From NCBI GenBank assembly GCA_016792685.1, contig JAEULQ010000112.1, positions 1-38,028 on the forward strand: DNA of 38,028 nucleotides, read 5' to 3'. This document shows, in pieces, positions 25,086-32,654 of the stretch (position 1 is the first letter of the stretch; each line of letters opens with the position of its first letter). The notes beneath the pieces were generated by a model, which made no database searches, had not been told where the DNA came from, and saw only the letters and a program-made list of their open reading frames with translations. Position numbers and translations under genes: made by a program. The stretch comes from Tabrizicola sp. (GTDB lineage Bacteria; Pseudomonadota; Alphaproteobacteria; Rhodobacterales; Rhodobacteraceae).

Positions 25086-26576
25086 TTGTCCCTGACGTTT
25101 GGCCCCTTCGTGCTTGACCGAAAGGACCGCCGCCTCAACGGGCCGGAGGGTCCGGTCGAACTTTCTGCCCGCGCCTTCGACATTCTTGCAGTCCTTCTGG
25201 ACCGCAAGGGCGAGGTGGTCAGCAAGGACGCGCTTTTTGCTGCGGTCTGGCCCGGTGTGGTGGTCGAAGAGAACACCCTGCAGGTCCATATCTCGGCCCT
25301 GAGAAAGGCGCTGGGGCCCAACCTGATCGCCACGGTCCACGGGCGCGGCTATCGCTATGCCGGTCCCGAGCCCCGGGACGCCGATGAAGCTGCGCCCTTG
25401 CCAAGCCCCAATGCGGTGCCGGGACCAGTGCTTGCCATCCTGCCCTTCGCCAATCCTGGCGATGACCCCGACCAGCAATATTTCAGCGAAGGCATCGCCC
25501 AGGATATCGCCGACCGGCTGACCCGGTTTCGCGGCCTGACGGTCATCGGGCTGGACCGGCTTACCCTTGGAGCCCAGCTACGGCCCGAGCTTGACCAGCT
25601 GCACGGCTCGATCGGCGCGGATTTTGCCGTCACGGGAAGCGTCCGCCGCGCGCAGAACCGCATCCGCATTTCCGTGCGCCTGACCGAAACGGCAACCCGG
25701 GCCTCGATCTGGGCCGAACAATACGACCGCCCGCTTGCTGACCTGTTCGAGCTGCAGGACGAGGTCAGCGAGCAGGTCGCCGCGACCATTGCCCGGCGAC
25801 TGGAGGTGGAGCTGACCAGCCGTTCGCTCCGCCGCCCGCCCTCCAGCCTGAAAGCCCATGATCTGACGCTGCGGGCGATCTGGCACTACTTTTGCTACAC
25901 GCGCGACCACATGGCCCAGTCGATCGCCTGCAGCGAACAGGCCCTGACCGAGGACCCGGACTATCGCGAGGCGATGCTCTGGCTTGGGAATGCCCGTGCC
26001 GCTGGCTATGAATTCGACTTCGATCTTGCGGCCATGCAACAGGGCCTGGCCCTGATCGAAAAGGCGATCCGTCTGGACCCCTCGGATTCCCGGGCCTTCG
26101 TCTCGCTAAGCATCTATGGGGGTGTCGCCAAGGGTCCCGACGCCTCGCGTGCGGCGGCGGATCACGCGCTGCGGCTGAACCCGGGCGACTACTACGCCCA
26201 TGCTCAGCGCGCCCTGGTATCGATTTTCGACGGCGACCATGCTCGGGCAAGGCAATGGCTGGAAAGCGGCAGTCGGCTGACGCCGAACCCGCTGCCCTGG
26301 GTCGCGATTTATCAGTACCTGATCGGCTTTCACGAAGGCCGCTTCCACGAAGTCTGCACCGGCCTTTCACCCTTTGCCGATCAGGCCTGGCAGATGATGT
26401 ATGTGATCGCGGCCCACGGCCATCTTGGCGAAGGCGACAAGGCAAAAGCCATCGTCGCCCGCTTCAAGGCCGAAGGCCGGCTGCATGACTTTTTTGCCGC
26501 CGCCGAACGCGAGCCCTATCTTCATCCCGAACCACGCGACCGCCTGGTTGCCGGACTGAAACTGGCCTTGGGCTAA
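25086..26576 (+). CDS. Winged-helix regulator with TolB-like and TPR domains
   Basis: This is a 496-residue protein. Residues 1-93 are an OmpR/CadC-type winged-helix DNA-binding domain (SARAFDILAVLLDRKGEVVS, ENTLQVHISALRKALG, TVHGRGYRY). Residues about 110-245 are the TolB-like domain seen next to such domains and class III cyclases (LAILPFANPGDDPDQQYFSEG, GSVRRAQNRIRISVRL, IWAEQYDRPLADLFELQDE). The rest is TPR-like helices. No membrane helix separates the parts, so unlike CadC it is probably cytosolic. The start is TTG at 25086 behind a GAGGA site; there is no closer ATG. The target is probably the divergent small gene or neighbours. No input signal is known. Confidence 0.85.
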   Translation: MSLTFGPFVLDRKDRRLNGPEGPVELSARAFDILAVLLDRKGEVVSKDALFAAVWPGVVVEENTLQVHISALRKALGPNLIATVHGRGYRYAGPEPRDADEAAPLPSPNAVPGPVLAILPFANPGDDPDQQYFSEGIAQDIADRLTRFRGLTVIGLDRLTLGAQLRPELDQLHGSIGADFAVTGSVRRAQNRIRISVRLTETATRASIWAEQYDRPLADLFELQDEVSEQVAATIARRLEVELTSRSLRRPPSSLKAHDLTLRAIWHYFCYTRDHMAQSIACSEQALTEDPDYREAMLWLGNARAAGYEFDFDLAAMQQGLALIEKAIRLDPSDSRAFVSLSIYGGVAKGPDASRAAADHALRLNPGDYYAHAQRALVSIFDGDHARARQWLESGSRLTPNPLPWVAIYQYLIGFHEGRFHEVCTGLSPFADQAWQMMYVIAAHGHLGEGDKAKAIVARFKAEGRLHDFFAAAEREPYLHPEPRDRLVAGLKLALG

Positions 26577-26588
26577 GCGGCCCCTCCG

Positions 26589-26921
26589 TCAGCCCTGCGG
26601 TGGCTTGTAGGCTCCGGTGGCCTTGCCCGCCGACGCCATCGCGGCCATGGCGTCCGCAGCGGTCATCAGCTTCACGGTCGAGGATCTCGAGACCGTCCCT
26701 GACGCACCCACGGCCGCGGCCCCGGCCATCATCATCTTGTCGTCGGGGCCTTCAATCAGGCAGATGACATCCCACTCCCCAAAGGCAAAGAACAGATGGT
26801 GCAGCTTGCCCCCGAGCGCCTCGATCAGTTTGCGCGCGGCGGCCTCACGGTCGCTTGGACTTGCGACCATCGCCTTGATTGCGTCTTTCGAATAGCTGAG
26901 TTGATAGAGGTAGAAAGCCAT
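26589..26921 (-). CDS. GYD domain-containing protein
   Basis: This is a 110-residue protein of the GYD (ferredoxin-like alpha-beta) family. It starts MAFYLYQLSYSKDAIKAMV. The core is KLIEALGGKLHHLFFAFGEWDVICLIE, with WDV in place of the usual YDV, and a helix DDKMMMAGAAAVGASG follows. The ATG at 26921 has a GGGAGGA ribosome site. The family has no firm biochemical role; members are small oligomeric proteins found widely in bacteria. It converges with the regulator, whose stop is 12 bases away. Confidence 0.85.
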   Translation of the reverse strand: MAFYLYQLSYSKDAIKAMVASPSDREAAARKLIEALGGKLHHLFFAFGEWDVICLIEGPDDKMMMAGAAAVGASGTVSRSSTVKLMTAADAMAAMASAGKATGAYKPPQG

Positions 26922-27430
26922 CTTCAGTCCTCCCGTTCTGTGTTGGATCCGGCGAAGTGCCTTTGACGCCCGCAGTGCGATCCGGACCGGACCGACCGCC
27001 CTCAATAGGCTGCGTCGTGGGTGTTGGTCAGCCTTGGCTGACGGCCCGAGCATGCGCCCCATTAGGCCGTCCGTCGAGCGAATCCTGCCCGAACCGCTGC
27101 TGCCCGGACCCGAAATCAGCGCCCGCGACCTTGACTGCGGTTGCGAAACAATCCTGGGGTGCGCTGCGGGAAATGGCATCCCTCTAAAGATGATAGACCC
27201 GCAGCTTTGGTTCCACTGCAGGGCGTCCGGGTGATGCCCTGCTGGCACCGGCCAATGACGCAAACCGGGCGCAACGGCAGATTGATTTGCCGACCTTGCA
27301 CATGCGCTGCCCGCCGGATTTGCCCAATCCACGGGCACCCGTTGCCTGTACGGCCCCGCGCGAAGGCAATCCCCTTCCCCACCCAAGGTTGCTTCGCCTA
27401 TAGATGGGCCATGACCAGAAGGAAGCCGTG
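26922..27430. other. Gene-free stretch upstream of ptsP
   Basis: These 509 bases lie between the GYD gene start and ptsP. No supported gene is seen on either strand. A perfect inverted repeat GCAGGGC (27218-27224)/GCCCTGC (27236-27242) can form a hairpin with an 11-base loop. The ptsP promoter is expected here but no strong match is visible. Confidence 0.45.
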
Positions 27431-29674
27431 ATGCCCGAACGCAGCGAAAGCGACAGCCGCAAGCTTCTCCGCCGCCTGCGCGACATGCTTGCCGTCCCGG
27501 GCGAGGGCCAGGACCGGCTGGACCGCATCACCCATCTCATCGCCGACAGCATGGGGACCGAGGTCTGCTCGATCTACCTCTTCCGCGACCCCGAGACGCT
27601 GGAGCTTTGCGCGACCGAAGGGCTGAAGGCCGAGGCGGTCCACCAGACCCGGATGAAACTGGGCGAAGGCCTCGTCGGCCGAGTGGCGCGCACCGGCCAG
27701 CCGGTCAACACGGCAGATGCGCCCTCTGAAAAAGGTTTTCGCTACATGCCCGAGACGGGGGAAGAGCTCTTCTCCTCCTTCCTCGGTCTGCCGATCCAGC
27801 GGGTAGGCGAAAAGCTTGGCGTGCTTGTCGTGCAGTCAAAGACCGCCCGGCAATTCTCGGATGACGAGGTCTATGCGCTGGACGTCGTCGCCATGGTCCT
27901 TGCCGAAATGACCGAGCTTGGCGCCTTTACCAGCGGCGATGGCGCGATGCGGGCGCTGCACAAGCAGCCGGTGATGATCCGGGCGACCTCGGGCCAGGAA
28001 GGTGCCGCCGAGGGTCGGGTCTGGCTGCACGAACCCCGGGTCGTGGTCACCAATCCGGTGGCCGACGATCCGCTGACCGAGATCGACCGGATCAAGGCGG
28101 CTGTCGGTGAACTGCGGGTCTCGATCGACGACCTGCTTGCGGCCGAACAGCTGGACAAGGAACAGAAGCAGGTCCTTGAGGCCTACCGGATGTTCGCCCA
28201 TTCACGCGGCTGGCTGCGCCGGATGGAAGAAGACATCATGCGCGGCCTTTCTGCCGAAGCAGCGGTGGAAAAGGAACAGTCGGCAGCCCGTGCAAGGATG
28301 GAACAGGTCCCGGACCAGTACCTGCGCGAGCGGCTCCAGGACCTTGACGACCTTTCGAACCGGCTTTTGCGCATCCTGACCGGTCAAGGCAAGGATACCG
28401 GGGCGGAAATGCCGGACAACCCGGTCCTCGTCGCGCGCAACATCGGCCCGGCCGAGCTTCTCGACTATGGCCGCAAGCTGAAAGGCGTGGTGCTTGAGGA
28501 AGGCTCGGTCGGCAGCCATGCCGCCATCGTCGCCCGCGCACTGGCCATCCCGCTTGTGATCAACGCCAGCCGTGTGGTGGCCGAGGCGCTGAACGGCGAC
28601 CCGATCCTTGTCGACGGCGATCAGGGCATCGTCCACCTGCGCCCCGAGGAAACCGTCGCCCGCGCCTTCCGCGACAAGATCGCCATGCAGGCCGAGGCGC
28701 AGAAACGCTATGCCTCGCTGCGGAACCTGCCCGCGACCACGCTGTGCGGCACGACGATCGCGCTTCACATGAACGCGGGCCTCATGGCCGACCTGCCCAG
28801 CCTTGAAGGCTCGGGCGCCGAAGGCGTCGGGCTCTTCCGGACCGAGCTGCAGTTTCTCGTCCGCTCGAAAATGCCGCAGCGGGCCGAGCTTGCCCGGCTT
28901 TACGCCCGCGTCATGGATGCGGCCAAGGGCAAGCGCGTGGCCTTCCGGACCCTCGACATCGGCTCGGACAAGGTGCTGCCCTACATGAAGCCGCCCGAAG
29001 AGCCGAACCCCGCCATGGGCTGGCGCGCGGTCCGCGTGGGCCTCGACAAGCCCGGCGTGATGCGGATGCAGCTACAGGCGCTGATCCGGGCCGCGAACGG
29101 GCGGCCACTGACGGTCATGTTCCCCCTCATCACCGAGATGAGCGAGTTCCAGGCCGCCCGCTCGCATGTCCTGCGCGAATTGCACCGCGAAAAGTCACTG
29201 GGCCACCCGGTGCCGCAGAAGATCGAGATCGGCGCGATGATGGAGACGCCGTCGCTCGCCTTCGCGCCCCGTGCCTTCTTCGAGCTGACCGACTTCATCT
29301 CGGTCGGCGGCAATGACCTGAAGCAGTTCTTCTTCGCCGCCGACCGCGAGAACGAGCTGGTCCGCCGCCGCTATGACACGCTGAACCTGACCTTCCTCAA
29401 CTTTCTGGAACAGATCATCGCGCGCTGTGCCGAGACCGGGACAATGCTTTCCTTCTGCGGCGAGGATGCGGGGCGGCCCATCGAGGCTCTGGCCCTGGCC
29501 GCCATCGGCTTCCGCACGCTCTCGATGCGTCCGGCCTCGGTCGGCCCGGTCAAGGCTCTGCTACGCCGGGTGAACCTGACCGAGGCGCGCGCCGTAATCG
29601 AACGCGCCCGCGCCGAGGGGGCCGAAAGCGCACGCCCGCTGCTGATGGAATGGCTCGCCACAGTTGGCGAATAG
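27431..29674 (+). CDS. ptsP: Phosphoenolpyruvate-protein phosphotransferase PtsP (EI-Ntr)
   Basis: This is a 747-residue enzyme I of the nitrogen-related phosphotransferase system. It passes phosphate from PEP to NPr and so informs the cell about nitrogen and carbon state. An N-terminal GAF domain (about 1-160, VCSIYLFRDPETLEL, LGEGLVGRVARTGQP) marks the Ntr type. The phospho-His is His363 in SVGSHAAIVAR. The PEP barrel has GVGLFRTELQFL, RTLDIGSDK and GGNDLKQFFFAADREN, with the catalytic Cys676 in SFCGEDAGRP. The start ATG at 27431 has an AGAAGGA site; an upstream in-frame ATG is less likely. PtsP and LysC genes are often neighbours in alphaproteobacteria; here 4.3 kb separates them. Confidence 0.95.
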   Translation: MPERSESDSRKLLRRLRDMLAVPGEGQDRLDRITHLIADSMGTEVCSIYLFRDPETLELCATEGLKAEAVHQTRMKLGEGLVGRVARTGQPVNTADAPSEKGFRYMPETGEELFSSFLGLPIQRVGEKLGVLVVQSKTARQFSDDEVYALDVVAMVLAEMTELGAFTSGDGAMRALHKQPVMIRATSGQEGAAEGRVWLHEPRVVVTNPVADDPLTEIDRIKAAVGELRVSIDDLLAAEQLDKEQKQVLEAYRMFAHSRGWLRRMEEDIMRGLSAEAAVEKEQSAARARMEQVPDQYLRERLQDLDDLSNRLLRILTGQGKDTGAEMPDNPVLVARNIGPAELLDYGRKLKGVVLEEGSVGSHAAIVARALAIPLVINASRVVAEALNGDPILVDGDQGIVHLRPEETVARAFRDKIAMQAEAQKRYASLRNLPATTLCGTTIALHMNAGLMADLPSLEGSGAEGVGLFRTELQFLVRSKMPQRAELARLYARVMDAAKGKRVAFRTLDIGSDKVLPYMKPPEEPNPAMGWRAVRVGLDKPGVMRMQLQALIRAANGRPLTVMFPLITEMSEFQAARSHVLRELHREKSLGHPVPQKIEIGAMMETPSLAFAPRAFFELTDFISVGGNDLKQFFFAADRENELVRRRYDTLNLTFLNFLEQIIARCAETGTMLSFCGEDAGRPIEALALAAIGFRTLSMRPASVGPVKALLRRVNLTEARAVIERARAEGAESARPLLMEWLATVGE

Positions 29675-29701
29675 CTCTTGGCCTCTGACCCCGGGACGGG
29701 C

Positions 29702-29715
29702 TTGACGCAAATCAA
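29702..29715. promoter_or_regulatory. FNR/FnrL-type box before the LLM monooxygenase
   Basis: TTGACGCAAATCAA matches the FNR half-sites TTGAT-N4-ATCAA in nine of ten positions. A -10-like TAGACT at 29738-29743 puts transcription start near 29750, so the box centre falls at -41.5. That is the classical spacing for FNR-activated class II promoters. The motif is read directly; regulation by FnrL is inferred. Confidence 0.55.
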
Positions 29716-29782
29716 TCCGGTCGTGGCCCGACTGATCTAGACTTCTGAATATCGTTCGCTTGTCACGATTTCAGGAGCCAAG

Positions 29783-30868
29783 ATGGAATTCGGTCTCTTC
29801 TTTTTTGCCAACGACACGTCTGGTGCCGGACAAGTCGGGAAATACGATCTGATCTTTGAAGCCGCCCGTTGGGCAGACCAGAACGGCATGGCCCGGCTCT
29901 GGGTGCCCGAGCGACATTTTCACAGCTTCGGGGGCCTGTCCCCGAACCCGTCCGTACTTGCGGCGGCCTTGGCCGGGGTGACCAAACGTATCCAGATCTG
30001 TGCCGGCAGCGTTGTGCTGCCGCTGCATGACCCGATCCGTGTCGCCGAAGAGTGGTCGATCGTCGACAACGTCTCGGGCGGGCGGGTTGGCCTTGGCATC
30101 GCCAGCGGCTGGGTGCCGAACGATTTCGTCATTTCGGCCCGTCAGAATGACTTTCAGAACCGCAAGGAAGTGTTCCGCGAACGGACCGAAACCTTGCGCC
30201 GCCTGTGGCGTGGCGAACCGCACCGCGTGCAGAACCCCTTTGGCGAAGAGATAGACATCCGCGTCATGCCGCGCCCCGTGCAGGCGGAACTGCCGATCTG
30301 GATCACTGCCGCCGCCAACCCCGAAACCTTCCGCGAAGCGGGCATGATCGGCGCGAATGTGCTGACCCACCTTCTGGGCCAGACCGTCGAAGACCTGGCC
30401 CAGAAGATCGTGACCTACCGTGAAAGCCGGGCCGCCGCAGGGCATCCGGGGCGTGGCACGGTCACGCTCATGCTGCACACGCTGGTCGGCGACGACGATG
30501 ACGAAGTCCACGACATAGCGCGCGAACCGATGATGGCCTATCTTGGCGCCTCGTTCGATCTGGCCTCGCGGCATCTCGCCTCGGTTCCCTTCCTCAAGGA
30601 CCCAAGCCGGATCGACATCTCCCAACTGACGCCAGAGCTGGCCGAAGCGGCGCTGGAGGCGTCCTTCGAAAAATACTTCTACATGGGCAGCCTCCTGGGC
30701 TCCTATGACAAGTGTCTGGCCACGGTCGACAAGCTATCGCAGCTTGATGTGGACGAAGTCGCCTGCCTGGTGGATTTCGGGCTTGATCCACAGATCGTTC
30801 TCAAGGGGCTCGAAAACCTGAACGTCCTGCGCAAGCTGGCCAATCCGGAACCGCTGCGCGCGGCCTAA
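29783..30868 (+). CDS. LLM-class flavin-dependent monooxygenase (MupA/Atu3671 type)
   Basis: This is a 361-residue luciferase-like (LLM) FMN-dependent oxidoreductase. The start MEFGLFFFANDTSG fits the family pattern; it continues with RLWVPERHFHSFGGLSPNPSVLAAALAGVT, GSVVLPLHDPIRVAEEWSIVDNVSGGRVGLGIASGW and ITAAANPETFREAG. The N-terminal form and the C-terminal EKYFYMGSLLGSYDKCLATVDKL resemble the MupA/Atu3671 group found in natural-product tailoring. It needs a flavin reductase partner; one candidate lies about 5 kb away. The ATG has an AGGAG site six bases upstream. It ends overlapping, tail to tail, with the HprK/PqqD gene by four bases. Confidence 0.87.
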   Translation: MEFGLFFFANDTSGAGQVGKYDLIFEAARWADQNGMARLWVPERHFHSFGGLSPNPSVLAAALAGVTKRIQICAGSVVLPLHDPIRVAEEWSIVDNVSGGRVGLGIASGWVPNDFVISARQNDFQNRKEVFRERTETLRRLWRGEPHRVQNPFGEEIDIRVMPRPVQAELPIWITAAANPETFREAGMIGANVLTHLLGQTVEDLAQKIVTYRESRAAAGHPGRGTVTLMLHTLVGDDDDEVHDIAREPMMAYLGASFDLASRHLASVPFLKDPSRIDISQLTPELAEAALEASFEKYFYMGSLLGSYDKCLATVDKLSQLDVDEVACLVDFGLDPQIVLKGLENLNVLRKLANPEPLRAA

Positions 30869-32100
30869 GGGGTGGCCGACCCGGGAACCGCGCGGCTTTC
30901 GACAAGGCCCGCGCCGACAAGCCTCCGGACCAACGCATTCAGATCGGCGGCCAGGCGGTCTGGCTCCACGTCGGGAAAAGCCTCGGTCAAGATTTCAAGG
31001 ATCGCGTCGGTCCGGATCGGCTCTTCGACCAGCGACCAGATGGCTGCGGCCAGCGGGTCCATCCGGTGGATCGCGCGCCCCTCGGCGTCCGCCAGGTAAA
31101 GCCTGTCGCCGATCGGCACGGACAGGCACCCGGCCCGCTGCACCAATAGCCCCCCGGTCGCCTTCTTGGCAGCCGGTCTTGCCGCGAAATCCGCTTGCCG
31201 AAAGGCGCGGGCCGGCCCCGGATCGGCTGAAGGCTTCGACCCTGGCCAATCCGCAAAGGCGGCCTCCAGACAGGCCACCGCGTCGTCCAGTCCCGCATAG
31301 GACAAGGTGAAGGCAGGACGTTCCGCCAGGACCTTGGCGATGGCCGAAAGAATATCGGCCGAATGGCGGTCGCGGGTGAAGTTCTGGTGCAAAAGCACAT
31401 CCATCGCCACATCCGGCGAGACAGCCTGCAGGCTGGCAGGCCCCGGCGTGTCCCGCCGGTCAAGAATGACGAAAGCGCCAATCGGCAGGACCGCACCGTG
31501 CGCAGGCTGATCCGGCGGGGTCAGATACCGGTATTGCCGATTTCCCGGTCCCGAAACCGAACCGACCCAATCGGCAAAGCCAGCGCCCAGGGCTTCTGGC
31601 AGCGGCAACCGCAGCCGCGGGGAAAGTCCCATGGCCAGCCCGTAGCCATGACCGCCCTCGCTCAGGAACACCGGGACAACGTCATCGCTGAACACGGGAT
31701 GCCCTGCCCGCGCCAGGGCCGCTGACAAGGTGCTTTTCCCTGCCCGCCGGACATTGGGAAAGATTACCAGCCGGCCACCCAGGGCCACGCCCGCGGCATG
31801 CAGGCAGATCAGGCCAGGATGTTCGGCAGGCAAGGCAAGGGCCAGCGCCGAAACCGCATCGCAGACGGCATTGACCGGGTCGAACCGCTGCGATGGTCGG
31901 TCCTCGACATGGCAGTCGCAGCGCAGCAGCGCTGTCCCCGGCTCGGAACTGATCGTAAAGAAGGGGGCGACGGAAGGGTCAGCCTTGACGCAGTCATAGG
32001 GCCAGCCAACAGCAACCCCGGGCAGCACCTCCAGCACCGCCTCGGCCCCATTAAGGCGCAACGGCGCGGTGACTCCGCGAAAGACGATATCCAGCATCAT
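30865..32100 (-). CDS. Fused HprK-like kinase and PqqD-type domain protein
   Basis: This is a 411-residue protein in two parts. The first (about 1-300) resembles HPr kinase/phosphorylase-related proteins. It has CLHAAGVALGGRLVIF, a Walker A-like NVRRAGKSTL with Lys122, and FSDDVVPV (Asp139/Asp140). Asn116 stands where the P-loop usually has Gly or Ala. The last about 85 residues form a PqqD-like winged helix (DRLYLADAEGRAIHRMDPLAAAIWSLVEEP ... LVRRLVGAGLVESR). PqqD domains bind leader peptides of modified peptides. There is no HPr in the window. The gene follows the SEP-repeat peptide across 59 bases that form a strong hairpin. Related HprK and PqqD families are known bioinformatically, but the function is open. 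Confidence 0.8.
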   Translation of the reverse strand: MMLDIVFRGVTAPLRLNGAEAVLEVLPGVAVGWPYDCVKADPSVAPFFTISSEPGTALLRCDCHVEDRPSQRFDPVNAVCDAVSALALALPAEHPGLICLHAAGVALGGRLVIFPNVRRAGKSTLSAALARAGHPVFSDDVVPVFLSEGGHGYGLAMGLSPRLRLPLPEALGAGFADWVGSVSGPGNRQYRYLTPPDQPAHGAVLPIGAFVILDRRDTPGPASLQAVSPDVAMDVLLHQNFTRDRHSADILSAIAKVLAERPAFTLSYAGLDDAVACLEAAFADWPGSKPSADPGPARAFRQADFAARPAAKKATGGLLVQRAGCLSVPIGDRLYLADAEGRAIHRMDPLAAAIWSLVEEPIRTDAILEILTEAFPDVEPDRLAADLNALVRRLVGAGLVESRAVPGSATP

Positions 32101-32117
32101 CGCGCCTGTCTGATCCT

Positions 32118-32147
32118 CCCCCCGGCACAGTCGGTCGCGCCGGGGGG
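32118..32147 (-). promoter_or_regulatory. Hairpin between the SEP-repeat peptide and HprK/PqqD genes
   Basis: CCCCCCGGC (32118-32126) and GCCGGGGGG (32139-32147) form a perfect 9-bp stem with a 12-base loop. Read leftward, it follows the peptide stop and is not followed by a T tract; AGGATCAG comes next. It is therefore more likely a stabiliser or partial attenuator than a full terminator. It overlaps the region where a ribosome site for the kinase would lie. Confidence 0.6.
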
Positions 32148-32159
32148 CCGGTCAAGACC

Positions 32160-32444
32160 TCAGGGCGTGGTCGCAGGTTGTTCGGCGCAGCCCGGATCGT
32201 CGTCAGTCGGACCCGAGCAGACGCTGGGCGACGTGTTCGAGCTCGAGGCGGTGCTCGGTTCACTCGGCTCGCTCGGTTCGCTCGGTTCGCTCGGCTCACT
32301 CGAGCCACTGGAGCTGCTCGACCCGCTGGCCTTTGCAACACTCAGCGTGGTCATTGCGGGGGCAAGATAGGCGCCCACTGCGATGGCCGCCAGACGAGCA
32401 AGAGCCTTGCGGCGCGAGAAATCGTCTTCTTTGGAATCGCTCAT
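32160..32444 (-). CDS. Small secreted peptide with SEP repeats (possible precursor)
   Basis: This is a 94-residue protein. The N terminus (MSDSKEDDFSRRKALARLA) resembles a twin-arginine signal. It leads into a hydrophobic stretch (AAIAVGAYLAPAM) and an Ala-Lys-Ala site at 37-39. The rest is Ser-rich: 19 Ser among residues 40-94, with SEP repeats at 49-64 (SEPSEPSEP and so on) and a tail with Cys76 and Cys86. The ATG at 32444 has an AAGGAAG ribosome site. The repeats are encoded by 9-bp units at 32254-32298. Its position before an HprK/PqqD fusion suggests it is the partner substrate; this is inference. A similar leader with other Ser-rich repeats is seen in some alphaproteobacterial proteins, recalled from memory. 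Confidence 0.72.
   Translation of the reverse strand: MSDSKEDDFSRRKALARLAAIAVGAYLAPAMTTLSVAKASGSSSSSGSSEPSEPSEPSEPSEPSTASSSNTSPSVCSGPTDDDPGCAEQPATTP
32254..32298 (+). repeat. Five 9-bp tandem repeat units in the SEP-repeat gene
   Basis: Units of the type CTCGGYTCR follow each other at 32254, 32263, 32272, 32281 and 32290. They encode the Ser-Glu-Pro triplets on the minus strand. Two adjacent units are identical and the others differ by one or two bases, so the array may change length by slippage. Confidence 0.85.
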
Positions 32445-32546
32445 TTGTCTTCCTTTCTGTCCACTGATCGCCGGCGGCCCGTGACCGCCTCGGATTTTTC
32501 GAGCCTTCACTTCCCCGGAGAATCTGCCGCTGCACAATCCAGAATT

Positions 32547-32569
32547 GGTTTATTCAACTGTCATAAACC
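32547..32569. promoter_or_regulatory. Inverted repeat upstream of the SEP-repeat peptide
   Basis: GGTTTAT (32547-32553) and ATAAACC (32563-32569) form a perfect inverted repeat with nine bases between, about 103 bases before the ATG. It is AT-rich and in the promoter region, so it may be an operator. It is also near a TATACC (minus strand, 32578-32573), a possible -10 without a clear -35. Confidence 0.4.
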
Positions 32570-32654
32570 TGAGGTATAGACGCGCGTAGGTTGAATCCGG
32601 GTAGGTCTGGGTGGAAATCCGCCCAAGCCCGGAAGGTTTCAGGGCTTTGTGGCG

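Noticed and set aside
27034-27234. A 66-codon frame before ptsP that vaguely recalls a transposase N terminus
   Set aside because: The resemblance is weak, there are no inverted ends and no ribosome site.
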